Shown: piece after piece, positions 16,981 to 25,875 of the stretch
Layout of the letters: the number at the start of each line of letters is the position of its first letter
Numbering within the stretch: position 1 is the first letter of the stretch
Assembly (NCBI RefSeq): GCF_000425705.1
Contig: NZ_AUDY01000015.1
Coordinates: forward strand, 112,180 to 176,179
Direction of reading: 5' to 3'
Length of the DNA stretch: 64,000 nt
Origin: Halobacillus kuroshimensis DSM 18393
GTDB taxonomy: Bacteria > Bacillota > Bacilli > Bacillales > Halobacillaceae
Program-made: the position numbers and the translations under genes
The notes under the pieces: generated by a model
Seen by the model: the letters and a program-made list of their open reading frames with translations, nothing else
The model's database searches: none
Told to the model about the DNA's origin: nothing

Positions 16981-18133
16981 CTTCCTTGTACCGGTTTTTC
17001 CTCACATAGGACAACGGCAGCATGATTAAGGGAATACCCAGCGAAAAAGCGTACCCCATACGAAGGACCAGTTGATTCAACTGCTCTGTTTTCTGAATGT
17101 CATACCCGACATAAAGAGTCAAAGCAAGGACGATGATACCGACTATGATTCCGGCTGTCGTTTTTGTACAAATCGGGCACAGGTGGCTTAAACCAAGACC
17201 CGCCATGTATAAATAGGTTCCAAAAGTGGTAGCCACATTTACGACCCATATGGATATAAAAAACAAGTCAAGTCTCGCTATAATCGGCAGTTCAAAAGCT
17301 TTCAGCATGTATAAAATCGGTTCCGGGACAAGTGTGATTTCCTCTGTGCTGAAATACGTAAAGCTGACAAACACAATGATGAAATAAAACAAAAACACAA
17401 AACTGTGGGCATACAAGATCACTTTCAGCTTTTCTTTATGCGTGCCTATCACCTTGGAATAGATTACAAGCGATACGATATAACCGAAGAACGAAAAAAA
17501 CGCTTGATTCACTGCGCCGAACACCCTGCCCCATCCACTCTCGAGTATCGGAAACAGATAAACGATATTCATTTCTTTTGCAGAATATAAGATCACCCCA
17601 AATAAAATGAGGATTAAAACAGAGAGCATGGTATACAATCTGCCCATGACAAGCAGGCCGCCGGAGATCATATAAAAACAGACGAGAATCATTAAACTAG
17701 CAGTAATCCACAAAGGTGTATGAGGAAGCACCCATAGACTGATCATCCGGCTGTACAGAATGATGATCAAAGTCCCCACACTAATAAAATAGAGGACGAA
17801 CCCGGCACTCAGCACACGCCCTCCCCATGTGAGAAAGATTTTTTCATTGATCCTGTACAGCGAATCTTCAGGGAAATTTCTCGCCGTCCCCCATATCGCC
17901 AGGAGAACGACAGGAAGGGCCGAAGCTCCTATAATCAGGGATATCCATCCATCCTGCCTGGCTGCACTATGAAGTTCAAAAGGAACACTTAACACTCCAA
18001 CACCAATCTGGGTCTGAATGATAATAAAGAAGAATTGACGTCTGGAAATTTTCTGATCATCTATCGGATTGTTTTTTTGAAGAGGCTTCTGCCCCGTCCG
18101 GCTGTTGGTTTGGTTTTGATCCTTGCTGGTCAC
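16973..18133 (-). CDS. Spore germination permease-like subunit (GerAB type)
   Basis: A 386-residue integral membrane protein of the amino acid/polyamine/organocation fold with about ten helices; in germination receptors the B subunit binds the germinant. A hydrophilic N-terminal tail precedes SRRQFFFIIIQTQIGVGVLSVP, typical of the family, with LPHTPLWITA further on. The GTG at 18133 gives a 77-base overlap with the A-subunit gene, and only a weak GGAAG lies upstream, so the start is less certain than the gene. Confidence 0.9.
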   Translation of the reverse strand: MTSKDQNQTNSRTGQKPLQKNNPIDDQKISRRQFFFIIIQTQIGVGVLSVPFELHSAARQDGWISLIIGASALPVVLLAIWGTARNFPEDSLYRINEKIFLTWGGRVLSAGFVLYFISVGTLIIILYSRMISLWVLPHTPLWITASLMILVCFYMISGGLLVMGRLYTMLSVLILILFGVILYSAKEMNIVYLFPILESGWGRVFGAVNQAFFSFFGYIVSLVIYSKVIGTHKEKLKVILYAHSFVFLFYFIIVFVSFTYFSTEEITLVPEPILYMLKAFELPIIARLDLFFISIWVVNVATTFGTYLYMAGLGLSHLCPICTKTTAGIIVGIIVLALTLYVGYDIQKTEQLNQLVLRMGYAFSLGIPLIMLPLSYVRKNRYKEGE

Positions 18134-19655
18134 TGAGCTTCCACTTCCTTACTGGATTCAATGCGTCAGGCTTAATCGCATGCGAGTCTTTCGGTCTCGT
18201 TTTCATCATAAACATCGGAAGGCGGACAAACGTATCCTTGAGATCTCCAAAATTGAGCGGTGCTACCGGAGCAAGATAGGGTACACCAAAGGACTGCAGC
18301 TTTGTCAGATGGATAATAATGATAAGCATCCCAAACACGATACCGACAAACCCCATTGTTCCGGCCAGAACAATTAACGGAAACGTCAACAGACGAAGCG
18401 CTGTGCTCAATTCATTGGAAGGCACTACAAAAGAAGCAATCGCCGTTAAAGCGACAACAATAACCATTAAATTGGAAACAAGCCCCGCACGTACGACCGC
18501 ATCTCCGATTACGAGCCCCCCTACGATACCGATGGTCTGGCCGATCGGCGCCGGCAGCCGGACCCCGGCCTCACGGATCAATTCGATAATCACGACCATG
18601 ACCAGCGCTTCGATAATCGGAGGATAGGCTATTTCATTGATGGAAGCCTTCACAGGGATGATCAGTTCATCAGGGATAACCTCAAAATGAAAACCGACGA
18701 TAGCAATGTAAAATGCCGGAAGGCCGACGGCAATCACAAAACTGAACAGACGGACAAGACGGATGAATGTTCCTGTGAACCAGCGCATGTTGTAATCATC
18801 AGACGCCTGATAAAACATGAAGAATGTGGATGGGGCAATAAGCGTTGTCGGAGTGCCCTCAGCCATGATGGCCACACGTCCTTCCATTAAATTGCCGACC
18901 ACTCTGTCCGGCCTTTCTGTATGAAGCATCTGTGGGAATGGCGTATTCGTTTGATCCTCAATGTATTCTTCAATCAGGCCGGGACTGTGCACCATATCCG
19001 TTTCGATAGAGCTGACCCTTCTTTCCACCTCCTGAACCAAGGAAGGATCTGCGATGCCGTCCATATAAATGATAGCGACATTTGTATTGGTGTATGTGCC
19101 AAGCTTGATGTACTTCACGGTTAAATTCCGATTTTCAATCCTTTTTCGGATCAGGTTGATGTTAATCATGATATTTTCGATGAATCCGTCGTGCGCCCCG
19201 CGGATGACCCGCTCGTTCTGCGGCTCTTCCGGTGTCCGGTTATAGCAGGACGTCACATCAAAAAGGTGAACTTTATTGGAACCATCCTCGATATAAGCCG
19301 CCTGACCACCAAGCAGATTCGTGATCACTTCTTCAAGGTTTTGAGTAATCCGTGCACTTCTCAACTTGGAAATTTCGTCAATCTGGCCGTTTTCGACAGG
19401 GGCGAAGATTTTTTCAAACACCTTTTCCTGGTCAGACAGTGATTCAAAATACAGTAAAGCCGCATTCCCTTCATTGAGAACACGGATTTTCAAATCATTG
19501 GACTTATGAAAATTGCTTAAGAGGTAATCAACATTCTCCGATAATTTCTTGGAACTCAGCTGTTTACGACCATGATTATGATCGTGCGCCAAATCCCTGT
19601 CCTGGAGTCTTGTATGATCTCCAAAGAACAACCGCTTAAAAAATCCCATGAGCAT
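18057..19655 (-). CDS. Spore germination protein, GerA family A subunit
   Basis: About 532 residues, a little longer than B. subtilis GerAA (482). The large N-terminal soluble domain (to about 300) contains RVVGNLMEGRVAIMAEGTP; five or so membrane helices and a short basic, Gln-rich tail follow. A subunits of germination receptors are now viewed as ion-channel-forming. ATG at 19655 is chosen with AAGGA upstream; ATG 19649 and GTG 19658 are equally possible. The gene heads an overlapping three-gene operon and lies right after a terminator. I could not find a clear σG promoter. Confidence 0.9.
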   Translation of the reverse strand: MLMGFFKRLFFGDHTRLQDRDLAHDHNHGRKQLSSKKLSENVDYLLSNFHKSNDLKIRVLNEGNAALLYFESLSDQEKVFEKIFAPVENGQIDEISKLRSARITQNLEEVITNLLGGQAAYIEDGSNKVHLFDVTSCYNRTPEEPQNERVIRGAHDGFIENIMININLIRKRIENRNLTVKYIKLGTYTNTNVAIIYMDGIADPSLVQEVERRVSSIETDMVHSPGLIEEYIEDQTNTPFPQMLHTERPDRVVGNLMEGRVAIMAEGTPTTLIAPSTFFMFYQASDDYNMRWFTGTFIRLVRLFSFVIAVGLPAFYIAIVGFHFEVIPDELIIPVKASINEIAYPPIIEALVMVVIIELIREAGVRLPAPIGQTIGIVGGLVIGDAVVRAGLVSNLMVIVVALTAIASFVVPSNELSTALRLLTFPLIVLAGTMGFVGIVFGMLIIIIHLTKLQSFGVPYLAPVAPLNFGDLKDTFVRLPMFMMKTRPKDSHAIKPDALNPVRKWKLSDQQGSKPNQQPDGAEASSKKQSDR

Positions 19656-19706
19656 CACCTGTCCTTAATCTTCCAATCAGAAAGGAAAATATACCCGTAG
19701 GAACAT

Positions 19707-19743
19707 AAAAAAACCTGCCTGCCTTTTTAAGGGCACGCAGGTT
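19707..19743 (-). terminator. Terminator of the NCS2 permease gene
   Basis: Stem AACCTGC-C-TGCC / GGCA-C-GCAGGTT with one mismatch; a T-tract follows on the minus strand. Confidence 0.8.
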
Positions 19744-19748
19744 CAGGA

Positions 19749-21041
19749 TTAATGACCAGGGAAGAAGGCCATCTGCAGGATGAAGATTAAAGCAAACATG
19801 TACAGCATCCAGTGGACTTGCTTTCCTTTGCCGACGACAAGTTTCAAAATCGGGTACGTAATGAACCCAAATGCAATCCCTGTTGCAATACTTGAGGTAA
19901 GCGGCATAGTAAGGATAATGATAAAAGCCGGGAAAGCATCATCAAAGGAGCCCCAGTTGACTTTTGCCAGCCCCTCCATCATAAAGCAGCCGACGATGAT
20001 CAACACCGGGGCGGTAATCGCAGGCAGGCCGGAAACTGCCCCTACAACAGGTGCAAAGAACATGGAAACAAGGAACAGACCGGCAACGACCATCGTTGTC
20101 AATCCTGTCCGTCCTCCTGCTGCTACACCAGAAGAAGATTCAATGTACGCCGAAGAAGGACTTGTTCCGAACACGGCACCGACCGTTGTAGCAGAGGCGT
20201 CCGCCATTAAAGCTGCGCGGGCTCTCGGAAGACTTCCGTCCTTGCGGATGAATCCAGCCTGCTCGGCTACACCGATCATCGTCCCCGTCGTATCAAAAAT
20301 AGTCACGAGTAAAAACGCAAAGATCACAGTATAAAGCCCGTTACTGAACACCGCTCCAATATCCATATCCCAGAAAACGGGAGCTGGAGGTGTATCAACA
20401 AAACCATTCAGTTCAAGCTGACCGGTGAAAAATCCAACAAGGCCGGTAATGAACATGCCGATAAATAGTCCGCCGGTAACCTTTCTTGCGATCAGGCCGA
20501 GTGTGACCATAAGACCAAAGACGGTCAAAAGCACACCGGGAGATGTCATGTCTCCAAGGGTGACAAGCGTTGTATCACTCTCAACAATAATGCCGGACAT
20601 GCGCAGTCCAAGAAACGCAATAAACAGACCGATTCCGGAGGTTATGCCGTATTTCAAGGATGGCGGAATCGCCATAATCAACGTTTTTCGAAGACTTGTT
20701 AAACTTAAAATAACAAATAGAATACCAGCAACAAAGACGGATCCGAAGATGACCGAATAGCTGACATCCTGCTGGACCACTTCTGTAACAAAATAGGCGT
20801 TCAATCCCATCCCGGGGGCGATGGCAATCGGATAGTTGGCTGCAAAGGACATAATCAGCGTTCCTGTGACAGCAGCAATGATCGTCGCCATAAACACCTG
20901 ACCGAACGGAACACCCGCCCCGGACAGGATCGCAGGGTTTACAACGACAATGTAGACCATCGTCAGAAAGGTCGTAATCCCCGCAAGTATTTCAGTTTTT
21001 ATAGTGGTTTGGTTCTCTTCCAAACGGAATAATTTATTCAT
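19749..21041 (-). CDS. NCS2 family purine permease (PbuG/PbuO-like)
   Basis: About 430 residues with 12-14 membrane segments. The AzgA-type signature NYPIAIAPGMGLNAYF and FGTSPSSAYIESSSGVAAGGRTG indicate uptake of hypoxanthine, guanine or adenine by proton symport. Length matches B. subtilis PbuG (440) and PbuO (432). The ATG at 21041 starts the conserved part, although its ribosome site is poor; a GTG at 21053 is possible. The longer frame from TTG 21113 covers the promoter and is rejected. A pair of PurR boxes and a σA promoter lie directly upstream, so it should belong to the purine regulon. There is no guanine riboswitch, unlike B. subtilis pbuG. Confidence 0.88.
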   Translation of the reverse strand: MNKLFRLEENQTTIKTEILAGITTFLTMVYIVVVNPAILSGAGVPFGQVFMATIIAAVTGTLIMSFAANYPIAIAPGMGLNAYFVTEVVQQDVSYSVIFGSVFVAGILFVILSLTSLRKTLIMAIPPSLKYGITSGIGLFIAFLGLRMSGIIVESDTTLVTLGDMTSPGVLLTVFGLMVTLGLIARKVTGGLFIGMFITGLVGFFTGQLELNGFVDTPPAPVFWDMDIGAVFSNGLYTVIFAFLLVTIFDTTGTMIGVAEQAGFIRKDGSLPRARAALMADASATTVGAVFGTSPSSAYIESSSGVAAGGRTGLTTMVVAGLFLVSMFFAPVVGAVSGLPAITAPVLIIVGCFMMEGLAKVNWGSFDDAFPAFIIILTMPLTSSIATGIAFGFITYPILKLVVGKGKQVHWMLYMFALIFILQMAFFPGH

Positions 21042-21084
21042 CAATGTTAACACCAATCTTTCGCGTAAGAATAGGACGTCTCTT

Positions 21085-21113
21085 ATAGTAATAGTAAAAC
21101 GAACAAAAATCAA
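21085..21113 (-). promoter_or_regulatory. σA promoter of the NCS2 permease gene
   Basis: TTGATT (21108-21113) and TACTAT (21085-21090) are exactly 17 bases apart on the minus strand. Confidence 0.65.
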
Positions 21114-21138
21114 CTGTATTTTATTAATGTTCGTGTTT
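21095..21138. promoter_or_regulatory. PurR box pair
   Basis: AAAACGAACA (left) and TGTTCGTGTTTT (right) are inverted, with the CGAA cores at 21100-21103 and 21130-21133. Allowing 14-bp boxes centred on CGAA the gap is about 16 bases, as in B. subtilis PurR operators. The left box falls in the promoter spacer, so PurR would repress. Confidence 0.65.
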
Positions 21139-21157
21139 TTATTGTAAACAGAAAAAA

Positions 21158-21187
21158 ACCAGTGGAAAAATTACTTTTCCACTGGTT
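21158..21187 (-). terminator. Terminator overlapping the end of ydbT
   Basis: Stem AACCAGTGGAAAA / TTTTCCACTGGTT; the loop contains the ydbT stop codon. A T-tract follows on the minus strand. Confidence 0.8.
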
Positions 21188-22658
21188 TTTGATTGGTCAC
21201 AGCGTCAATATACCAGCCCATGACCGAATCGGTATCTTTTTCCTCCAGGTAGTAGCAGCGCGCCACCGCTCCGCCTCCACCTGAGGTAAGCGTCACCTGA
21301 ATAGTAGAAAGACCGGAACGCTTCTGCAACAGGGTCTGCTTCTTGGATGCGGCCTGGATGCGGAACCTCTTCATCAAGTAGGTCTGCTTGATAATATTTC
21401 TTGAACGCAGACTCAACTGGGTACCATCAATCGTCCACCCTGCATCTTTATAGGCAAGCAGGCCGAAGCCCGCTAGCGCCGCGACAGCTGGAACAGCCAG
21501 TAACCCATACGGATAAAAGTATATGCTGACCGGTATGGCCGCCAACACCCCGAGCCACGACTGCCGGATCATGTAACGATATTTCGATCTGGCTGGTGGC
21601 TGTTTGAAATCACCCGCAACCTGATAATCTTCGAGAATCATCTGGAGGACTGCTTCGATTTCCTTTTTCCGGATCATTGGAAGCAGTTTCAACTGATGTT
21701 CATCGTTCTTCATGATGGAACCACCGGCACTGATGATCGTAACCGATGCATACCCCATTGGCTGGCGGATCAGGTTTTCATCAATCCGCACCCCTTGAAT
21801 CCGGTTGAGCGGGATGGTCATCTGCTTTTTCTCCAGCCATCCCCGGGTAATAATCAGGTCCTCTTCCTCCAAGTAGACAGAGAAATACGCATAGCGCATG
21901 ATCGTAAGGAGGATCGATATCCCATAAGCAATCAAGAGAACAAAGAGGACGGTAACAGCCACCATCAGAACACCGATCTGAATCCAGTCCAGCAGTTCTT
22001 CATAAATCGCCCCGACAGGAAGAATGTCCATGAACTGGGAAAAGAACACGGCCACACCGGAAATAACCACTCCCGCCCCTCCGGAAGTGACGGCCATAAG
22101 GACAAGATCCTTCATCGTCATGCCGAACACCTTCTGTCTTGGCGGTTCTACCGGTTGTTCCCCGGCATTCTCCTCAACGGTTTCTTCTTCCTGGGCCGCC
22201 CGCTTCTGCTGAAAGATGAGCGTCTCCAGCTCTTTGGCTTCTTCGCGGGTAATAGCTGTCAGTTCTGCCTCCGCTCCTTGTGTACCGGTCGCCCCTGCCG
22301 TTTCCACAGAAACTTTCACTAATTTCAACGGGCGGTGGAAAATTCCTTCCGAAAAATCAAGACTCTGGATTCTCTCCACAGGAATGTAGCGTTTTTTCCT
22401 GAAAATCAACCCATATTCAATACGCAGTTCTCCATCTTCCATCCAATAAGAAAAGCGCAGCCAGCGGATGACTCCTGAACCAAGCACAATCACCAGCAGA
22501 CCGCCCCAGATGGCCAGCGGGACCCAGTTCCAGTCCCCACTGAACGGGCTCCCGTTGATAAAGATCACCACAATCAACGGCAGCGCCGCATCTTTCAATG
22601 TCTTCACAAAATTGATCAAAGCAGAAATAGGATGGAGCTTCCGTGGTTCAAACATCAT
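21171..22658 (-). CDS. ydbT: YdbT-like membrane protein with bacterial PH domains
   Basis: A 495-residue membrane protein with three bPH2 (bacterial pleckstrin-homology-like) domains interleaved with pairs of hydrophobic helices; RYIPVERIQSLDFSEG and MTIPLNRIQGVRIDEN show the repeated domain. B. subtilis YdbT has 493 residues. It overlaps ydbS by 11 bases, and starting at ATG 22658 rather than the 22721 frame removes 21 unconserved residues. YdbS-YdbT belong to the σW envelope-stress regulon of B. subtilis and are linked to antimicrobial-peptide resistance; a σW promoter is visible upstream here. Confidence 0.88.
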   Translation of the reverse strand: MMFEPRKLHPISALINFVKTLKDAALPLIVVIFINGSPFSGDWNWVPLAIWGGLLVIVLGSGVIRWLRFSYWMEDGELRIEYGLIFRKKRYIPVERIQSLDFSEGIFHRPLKLVKVSVETAGATGTQGAEAELTAITREEAKELETLIFQQKRAAQEEETVEENAGEQPVEPPRQKVFGMTMKDLVLMAVTSGGAGVVISGVAVFFSQFMDILPVGAIYEELLDWIQIGVLMVAVTVLFVLLIAYGISILLTIMRYAYFSVYLEEEDLIITRGWLEKKQMTIPLNRIQGVRIDENLIRQPMGYASVTIISAGGSIMKNDEHQLKLLPMIRKKEIEAVLQMILEDYQVAGDFKQPPARSKYRYMIRQSWLGVLAAIPVSIYFYPYGLLAVPAVAALAGFGLLAYKDAGWTIDGTQLSLRSRNIIKQTYLMKRFRIQAASKKQTLLQKRSGLSTIQVTLTSGGGGAVARCYYLEEKDTDSVMGWYIDAVTNQKPVEK

Positions 22659-23127
22659 CCTCAGCCACCCTTGCCAAAGAAGAAATCGACTGGCGCAGAC
22701 GTTCTGCCTCATCTTCATCAAGCGCTGGTATTTTATGTATCGTCGCCGCTGTCGATATGCTGATGGTGGAAAGTCGGAATTTCCGGAGCAGCGGTCCCTG
22801 CTCCGTATCTACGTGTTGAACCCTGACCATCGGTACCAATGTGCGGGTAATGATGAAAATGCCGTGCTGCAGATCGATGTTCTGTTCACTGACCTCATAG
22901 CGCCAACGTTTCCAGCGAAGGCCTGGAATCAACCAGATGAAAAGAACGGCATCCAGAACGACCAGTCCTCCTGCTCCTGCCGCCAGCCACCACGGCCATT
23001 CCCAGAGGAACACCGTAACGGTTAAAGCCGTTGTGATAAGTAATAGAATGAAGCTGTGTATGACGCCGTATATGCGCCATAGCGTTAAAGCCCGCTTAGA
23101 AATACGTTGAGCCGGCTGATTATTCAT
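22648..23127 (-). CDS. ydbS: YdbS-like bacterial PH domain membrane protein
   Basis: A 159-residue protein, exactly the length of B. subtilis YdbS. Two hydrophobic helices (about 20-65) are followed by one bPH2 domain with TLVPMVRVQHVDTEQGPLLR, typical of the family. The start at ATG 23127 is fixed by AGGAGG 8-9 bases upstream; the longer frame from 23178 crosses the promoter. First gene of a two-gene operon with ydbT, overlapping it. Confidence 0.9.
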   Translation of the reverse strand: MNNQPAQRISKRALTLWRIYGVIHSFILLLITTALTVTVFLWEWPWWLAAGAGGLVVLDAVLFIWLIPGLRWKRWRYEVSEQNIDLQHGIFIITRTLVPMVRVQHVDTEQGPLLRKFRLSTISISTAATIHKIPALDEDEAERLRQSISSLARVAEDDV

Positions 23128-23150
23128 ACGTCCACCTCCTGTACTATCTG

Positions 23151-23177
23151 TACGGATATGCGAGCCCATTCGTTTCA
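23151..23177 (-). promoter_or_regulatory. σW promoter of ydbS-ydbT
   Basis: TGAAAC (23172-23177) and CGTA (23151-23154) are 17 bases apart on the minus strand, the exact σW pattern. The position, 24 bases before the ATG, fits. The B. subtilis orthologous operon is a known σW target. Confidence 0.8.
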
Positions 23178-23181
23178 AACA

Positions 23182-23218
23182 AACAGAAAGCCCGGCATCC
23201 GGGGCCCGGCTTTCTGTT
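23182..23218 (-). terminator. Terminator of proC
   Basis: Stem AACAGAAAGCC / GGCTTTCTGTT with a GC-rich inner extension, overlapping the proC stop codon. Confidence 0.8.
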
Positions 23219-24032
23219 ACTTTCTTCCTTGGGATAAGGCTTTCGACTTTTCTGTTGTGGCCGTCATCCCTTGAATAATGGCCTTCCTGAACCCAGCTTC
23301 CTCCAGCTTGGTTACACCGGAAATCGTAGTGCCTCCAGGCGTGCAGACGGCATCCTTCAATTCTGCTGGATGTCTGCCTGTTTCCTTGACCATTTTCGCA
23401 GCCCCCTCGACCGTCTGGGCAACCATTTTATAAGCCTTGTCCCTCGGAAAGCCCTGCTGGACAGCGGCATCCGCCATCGCTTCAATCAGCATGTATACAA
23501 AAGCAGGGGAAGAACCACTGACCGCCGGCACAGCATCCATGAGTTTCTCTTCAATGACTTCCGCTTCCCCAAAGCTTTCATACAGCTCGAGCACTTCGGC
23601 CAGATCTTCCTGTGTCACAAAAGCATTGGGACAGAGCGCACTCATACCTGCACCAACCAATGATGGGGTGTTCGGCATGGAGCGGATGACTTTCACATTC
23701 TTATCAAACGCCTCTTCCATCGATTCAAGTGTAATGCCGGCAGCAACCGTAATGACTACCGTATCATCGGAGACCTCTTCACGGATTTCCTCAATCACAT
23801 CTCTGTACACATATGGCTTCACGGCCAGAAACAGCAGGTCGCTTTCTGCTGCCAGCTTCTTATTATCATTGGAAATATGTATGCCGTACTCATCGGCAAC
23901 AAAATCGATCGTTTCATCAGACAAAGCGGTCGCAGCGATATGTCCCGGTTCCACGACCCCTGCATCAATCATGCCCTGAATCATGGCCTGGCCCATCTGA
24001 CCGCAGCCGATAAAACCTATACGTTTCTTCAC
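23217..24032 (-). CDS. proC: Pyrroline-5-carboxylate reductase
   Basis: A 271-residue enzyme performing the last step of proline synthesis, reducing pyrroline-5-carboxylate with NAD(P)H. GFIGCGQMGQAM at the N-terminus is the Rossmann dinucleotide site. The C-terminal AVSGSSPAFVYMLIEAMADAAVQ and CTPGGTTISG are ProC signatures. The start is GTG 24032 with AAGGAGG 8 bases upstream; the longer frame to 24128 is not supported. Proline is an important osmolyte in halotolerant Bacillaceae, so it may have a role beyond protein synthesis; that part is inference. Confidence 0.93.
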   Translation of the reverse strand: MKKRIGFIGCGQMGQAMIQGMIDAGVVEPGHIAATALSDETIDFVADEYGIHISNDNKKLAAESDLLFLAVKPYVYRDVIEEIREEVSDDTVVITVAAGITLESMEEAFDKNVKVIRSMPNTPSLVGAGMSALCPNAFVTQEDLAEVLELYESFGEAEVIEEKLMDAVPAVSGSSPAFVYMLIEAMADAAVQQGFPRDKAYKMVAQTVEGAAKMVKETGRHPAELKDAVCTPGGTTISGVTKLEEAGFRKAIIQGMTATTEKSKALSQGRK

Positions 24033-24145
24033 CGTACATCCCTCCTTGGTGATTCTTATTGTATAGGAACTTTGTCGAACACACAATTGCTTCCCGCTTT
24101 CACTAATATTTTCTAGTAAAATGATCACGTTTTTATTAGAAAAGG

Positions 24146-24174
24146 TTTACAAATCAGCATTTGTTACCTATAAT
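24146..24174 (+). promoter_or_regulatory. Orphan plus-strand σA promoter
   Basis: TTTACA (24146-24151), 17 bases, TATAAT (24169-24174). It points toward the long hairpin at 24227-24265 and not toward any plus-strand gene. Confidence 0.5.
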
Positions 24175-24226
24175 AAAGACTGTATTCTTCATATCATAAA
24201 GAAACGCCCAAAATATCATAGCTGCT

Positions 24227-24265
24227 ACGAGAAAAGCCGAGCTGTTTAAGCTCGGCTTTTCTCGT
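24227..24265. terminator. Terminator of the antiporter gene, 17-bp perfect stem
   Basis: ACGAGAAAAGCCGAGCT / AGCTCGGCTTTTCTCGT with a five-base loop that contains the antiporter stop codon. Unusually long and perfect. Confidence 0.8.
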
Positions 24266-25748
24266 TGTGTCCGTGATCTTTAACGGCTTCAAGAACTTTC
24301 TTGACTTCTTTCTTGTTTTTTCTGGAAACTAGAATGTATAATGTATCCCCCGCTTTTATTTCCGTCTGTCCGTATGGTGTAATCACATCACCTTTACGGA
24401 TAATGGCATTAATCAATGCCCTGTCCGGCAGCTCCATTTCCTCAAGCTTCTGCCCGACGACGACATTCCTCGGAGTAACCTCAAACTCAATCATCTCTAC
24501 ATTCGCTTTTCCAATTGAAATCAGTTCCAAAGAATGAATCGGATTGCCAAGCTTGTCGGAAACCAGTTTGAACCGGTCTGCCATCCAAGTAATCGAGGAC
24601 CCCTGGATGAGCGCTGAAGTCAGGACCGTGAAGAAAACGACGTTGAAGATCACCTGGCTGTTTTCGATGCCGGCAAGCATCGGGAAAATTGCCAGGACGA
24701 TCGGAACTGCTCCCCGGACACCCGCCCACGATAGAAACACCTTTTCCTTCCATGAAAACGAAAACCCGGATAGACTCAAAAAAGCCGCTGCCGGCCTGGC
24801 AATAAAAATGAGCACCCCGGCAATCAATAATCCACTCGACATTACAGACCACGTAAACACCTCTGAGGGAGTGACAAACAACCCAAGGATGATGAACATC
24901 AGAATCTGTGCCATCCAGCCAAAGCCTTCATGGAATCGAAGGATTGAATAACGGTAGGCAAGTTCCGCATTTCCGATAATCACCGCAGTTACATAGACGG
25001 CAAGAAGTCCACTGGCTTGAAGAAGAGAGCTTGCCCCATAGGAAAGAAAGGCGAAACCGAGCGCAAAAAGTGGATAAAGCCCACTGGAATCGAGGTTGAT
25101 TCGGTTTAAAGCGAAACTCGCCCCCCAGCCGATCGCAGCACCAACAACGACCCCCGCTCCCATCTGCCAGAAGAAGGAACCGACCATGCCGAACATGTTG
25201 ACTTCATCAACCGTCAGCAGTTGAATGAAGCTGATCGTCAAAAACACAGCCATTGGATCATTCGTCCCTGATTCAGCTTCCAGTGTAGCCTCCAGCTTCC
25301 CGTCTACATTTTTCCCTTTCAGTACAGCAAAGACGGCTGCAGCATCTGTAGAACCGACGATCGCTCCAACGAGCATCGCCTCGACCCAGCCGATATGAAG
25401 GAAATATTTCGCTGCAACAGCGACGATTCCTGTCGTCAATACGACTCCGACGGTCGCAAGCGTCAACGAAGGGGCGAGGACAGGACGAATATCTTTCCAC
25501 TTGGTCAGCATTCCACCTTCAAACAGAATGATAATCAAAGCAATGACACCGACAAGCTGGGCGATTTCCGGATTGTCAAAATCAATAAAACCCAGACCCT
25601 CGTTTCCGACCATCATCCCGACAAGAATAAACAACACAAGAGACGGGACCCCGAGACGGGAAGAGAATTTCGTAACGATGATGCTGACAATGAGCAGCAG
25701 CGCCATCAGCATAATGAATTGATTGGACTGCAGAATTTCTTGAATCAT
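24246..25748 (-). CDS. CPA1 cation/proton antiporter (NhaP2/CvrA type) with TrkA-C domain
   Basis: A 500-residue membrane protein. About 13 helices (to about 390) form the antiporter core with AIVGSTDAAAVFAVL and the ESGTNDPMAVFLT segment holding the ion-binding Asp. A cytosolic TrkA-C (RCK C) domain follows (about 410-490, with GDTLYILVSRK). Proteins of this form are annotated as K+/H+ antiporters; K+ or Na+ export in a salt-adapted cell is plausible. A ribosome site (AAGGAG) lies 7 bases before the ATG. Monocistronic. Confidence 0.88.
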   Translation of the reverse strand: MIQEILQSNQFIMLMALLLIVSIIVTKFSSRLGVPSLVLFILVGMMVGNEGLGFIDFDNPEIAQLVGVIALIIILFEGGMLTKWKDIRPVLAPSLTLATVGVVLTTGIVAVAAKYFLHIGWVEAMLVGAIVGSTDAAAVFAVLKGKNVDGKLEATLEAESGTNDPMAVFLTISFIQLLTVDEVNMFGMVGSFFWQMGAGVVVGAAIGWGASFALNRINLDSSGLYPLFALGFAFLSYGASSLLQASGLLAVYVTAVIIGNAELAYRYSILRFHEGFGWMAQILMFIILGLFVTPSEVFTWSVMSSGLLIAGVLIFIARPAAAFLSLSGFSFSWKEKVFLSWAGVRGAVPIVLAIFPMLAGIENSQVIFNVVFFTVLTSALIQGSSITWMADRFKLVSDKLGNPIHSLELISIGKANVEMIEFEVTPRNVVVGQKLEEMELPDRALINAIIRKGDVITPYGQTEIKAGDTLYILVSRKNKKEVKKVLEAVKDHGHNEKSRA

Positions 25749-25837
25749 AGAATGAACTCCTTATATGTAGGATTACACTTTTCATTATACCAAGGAGTTT
25801 CCATTCCCGTGTACTTGTAAACCTTTCGCACAAAAAA

Positions 25838-25862
25838 GGGTGCCGAGAACTCTCTCGACCCC
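25838..25862 (-). terminator. Terminator of yhbH
   Basis: Imperfect stem GGGTGCCGAGA / TCTCGACCC followed by TTTTTT on the minus strand. Confidence 0.7.
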
Positions 25863-25875
25863 CTCTTTATGTCAG

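Noticed and set aside
19659..19706. σG promoter for the germination operon
   Set aside because: No convincing -35/-10 pair of σG type could be aligned in this interval.
24120..24246. 42-codon plus-strand frame before the antiporter terminator
   Set aside because: No ribosome site; it begins upstream of the orphan promoter, so it would not be on the transcript.
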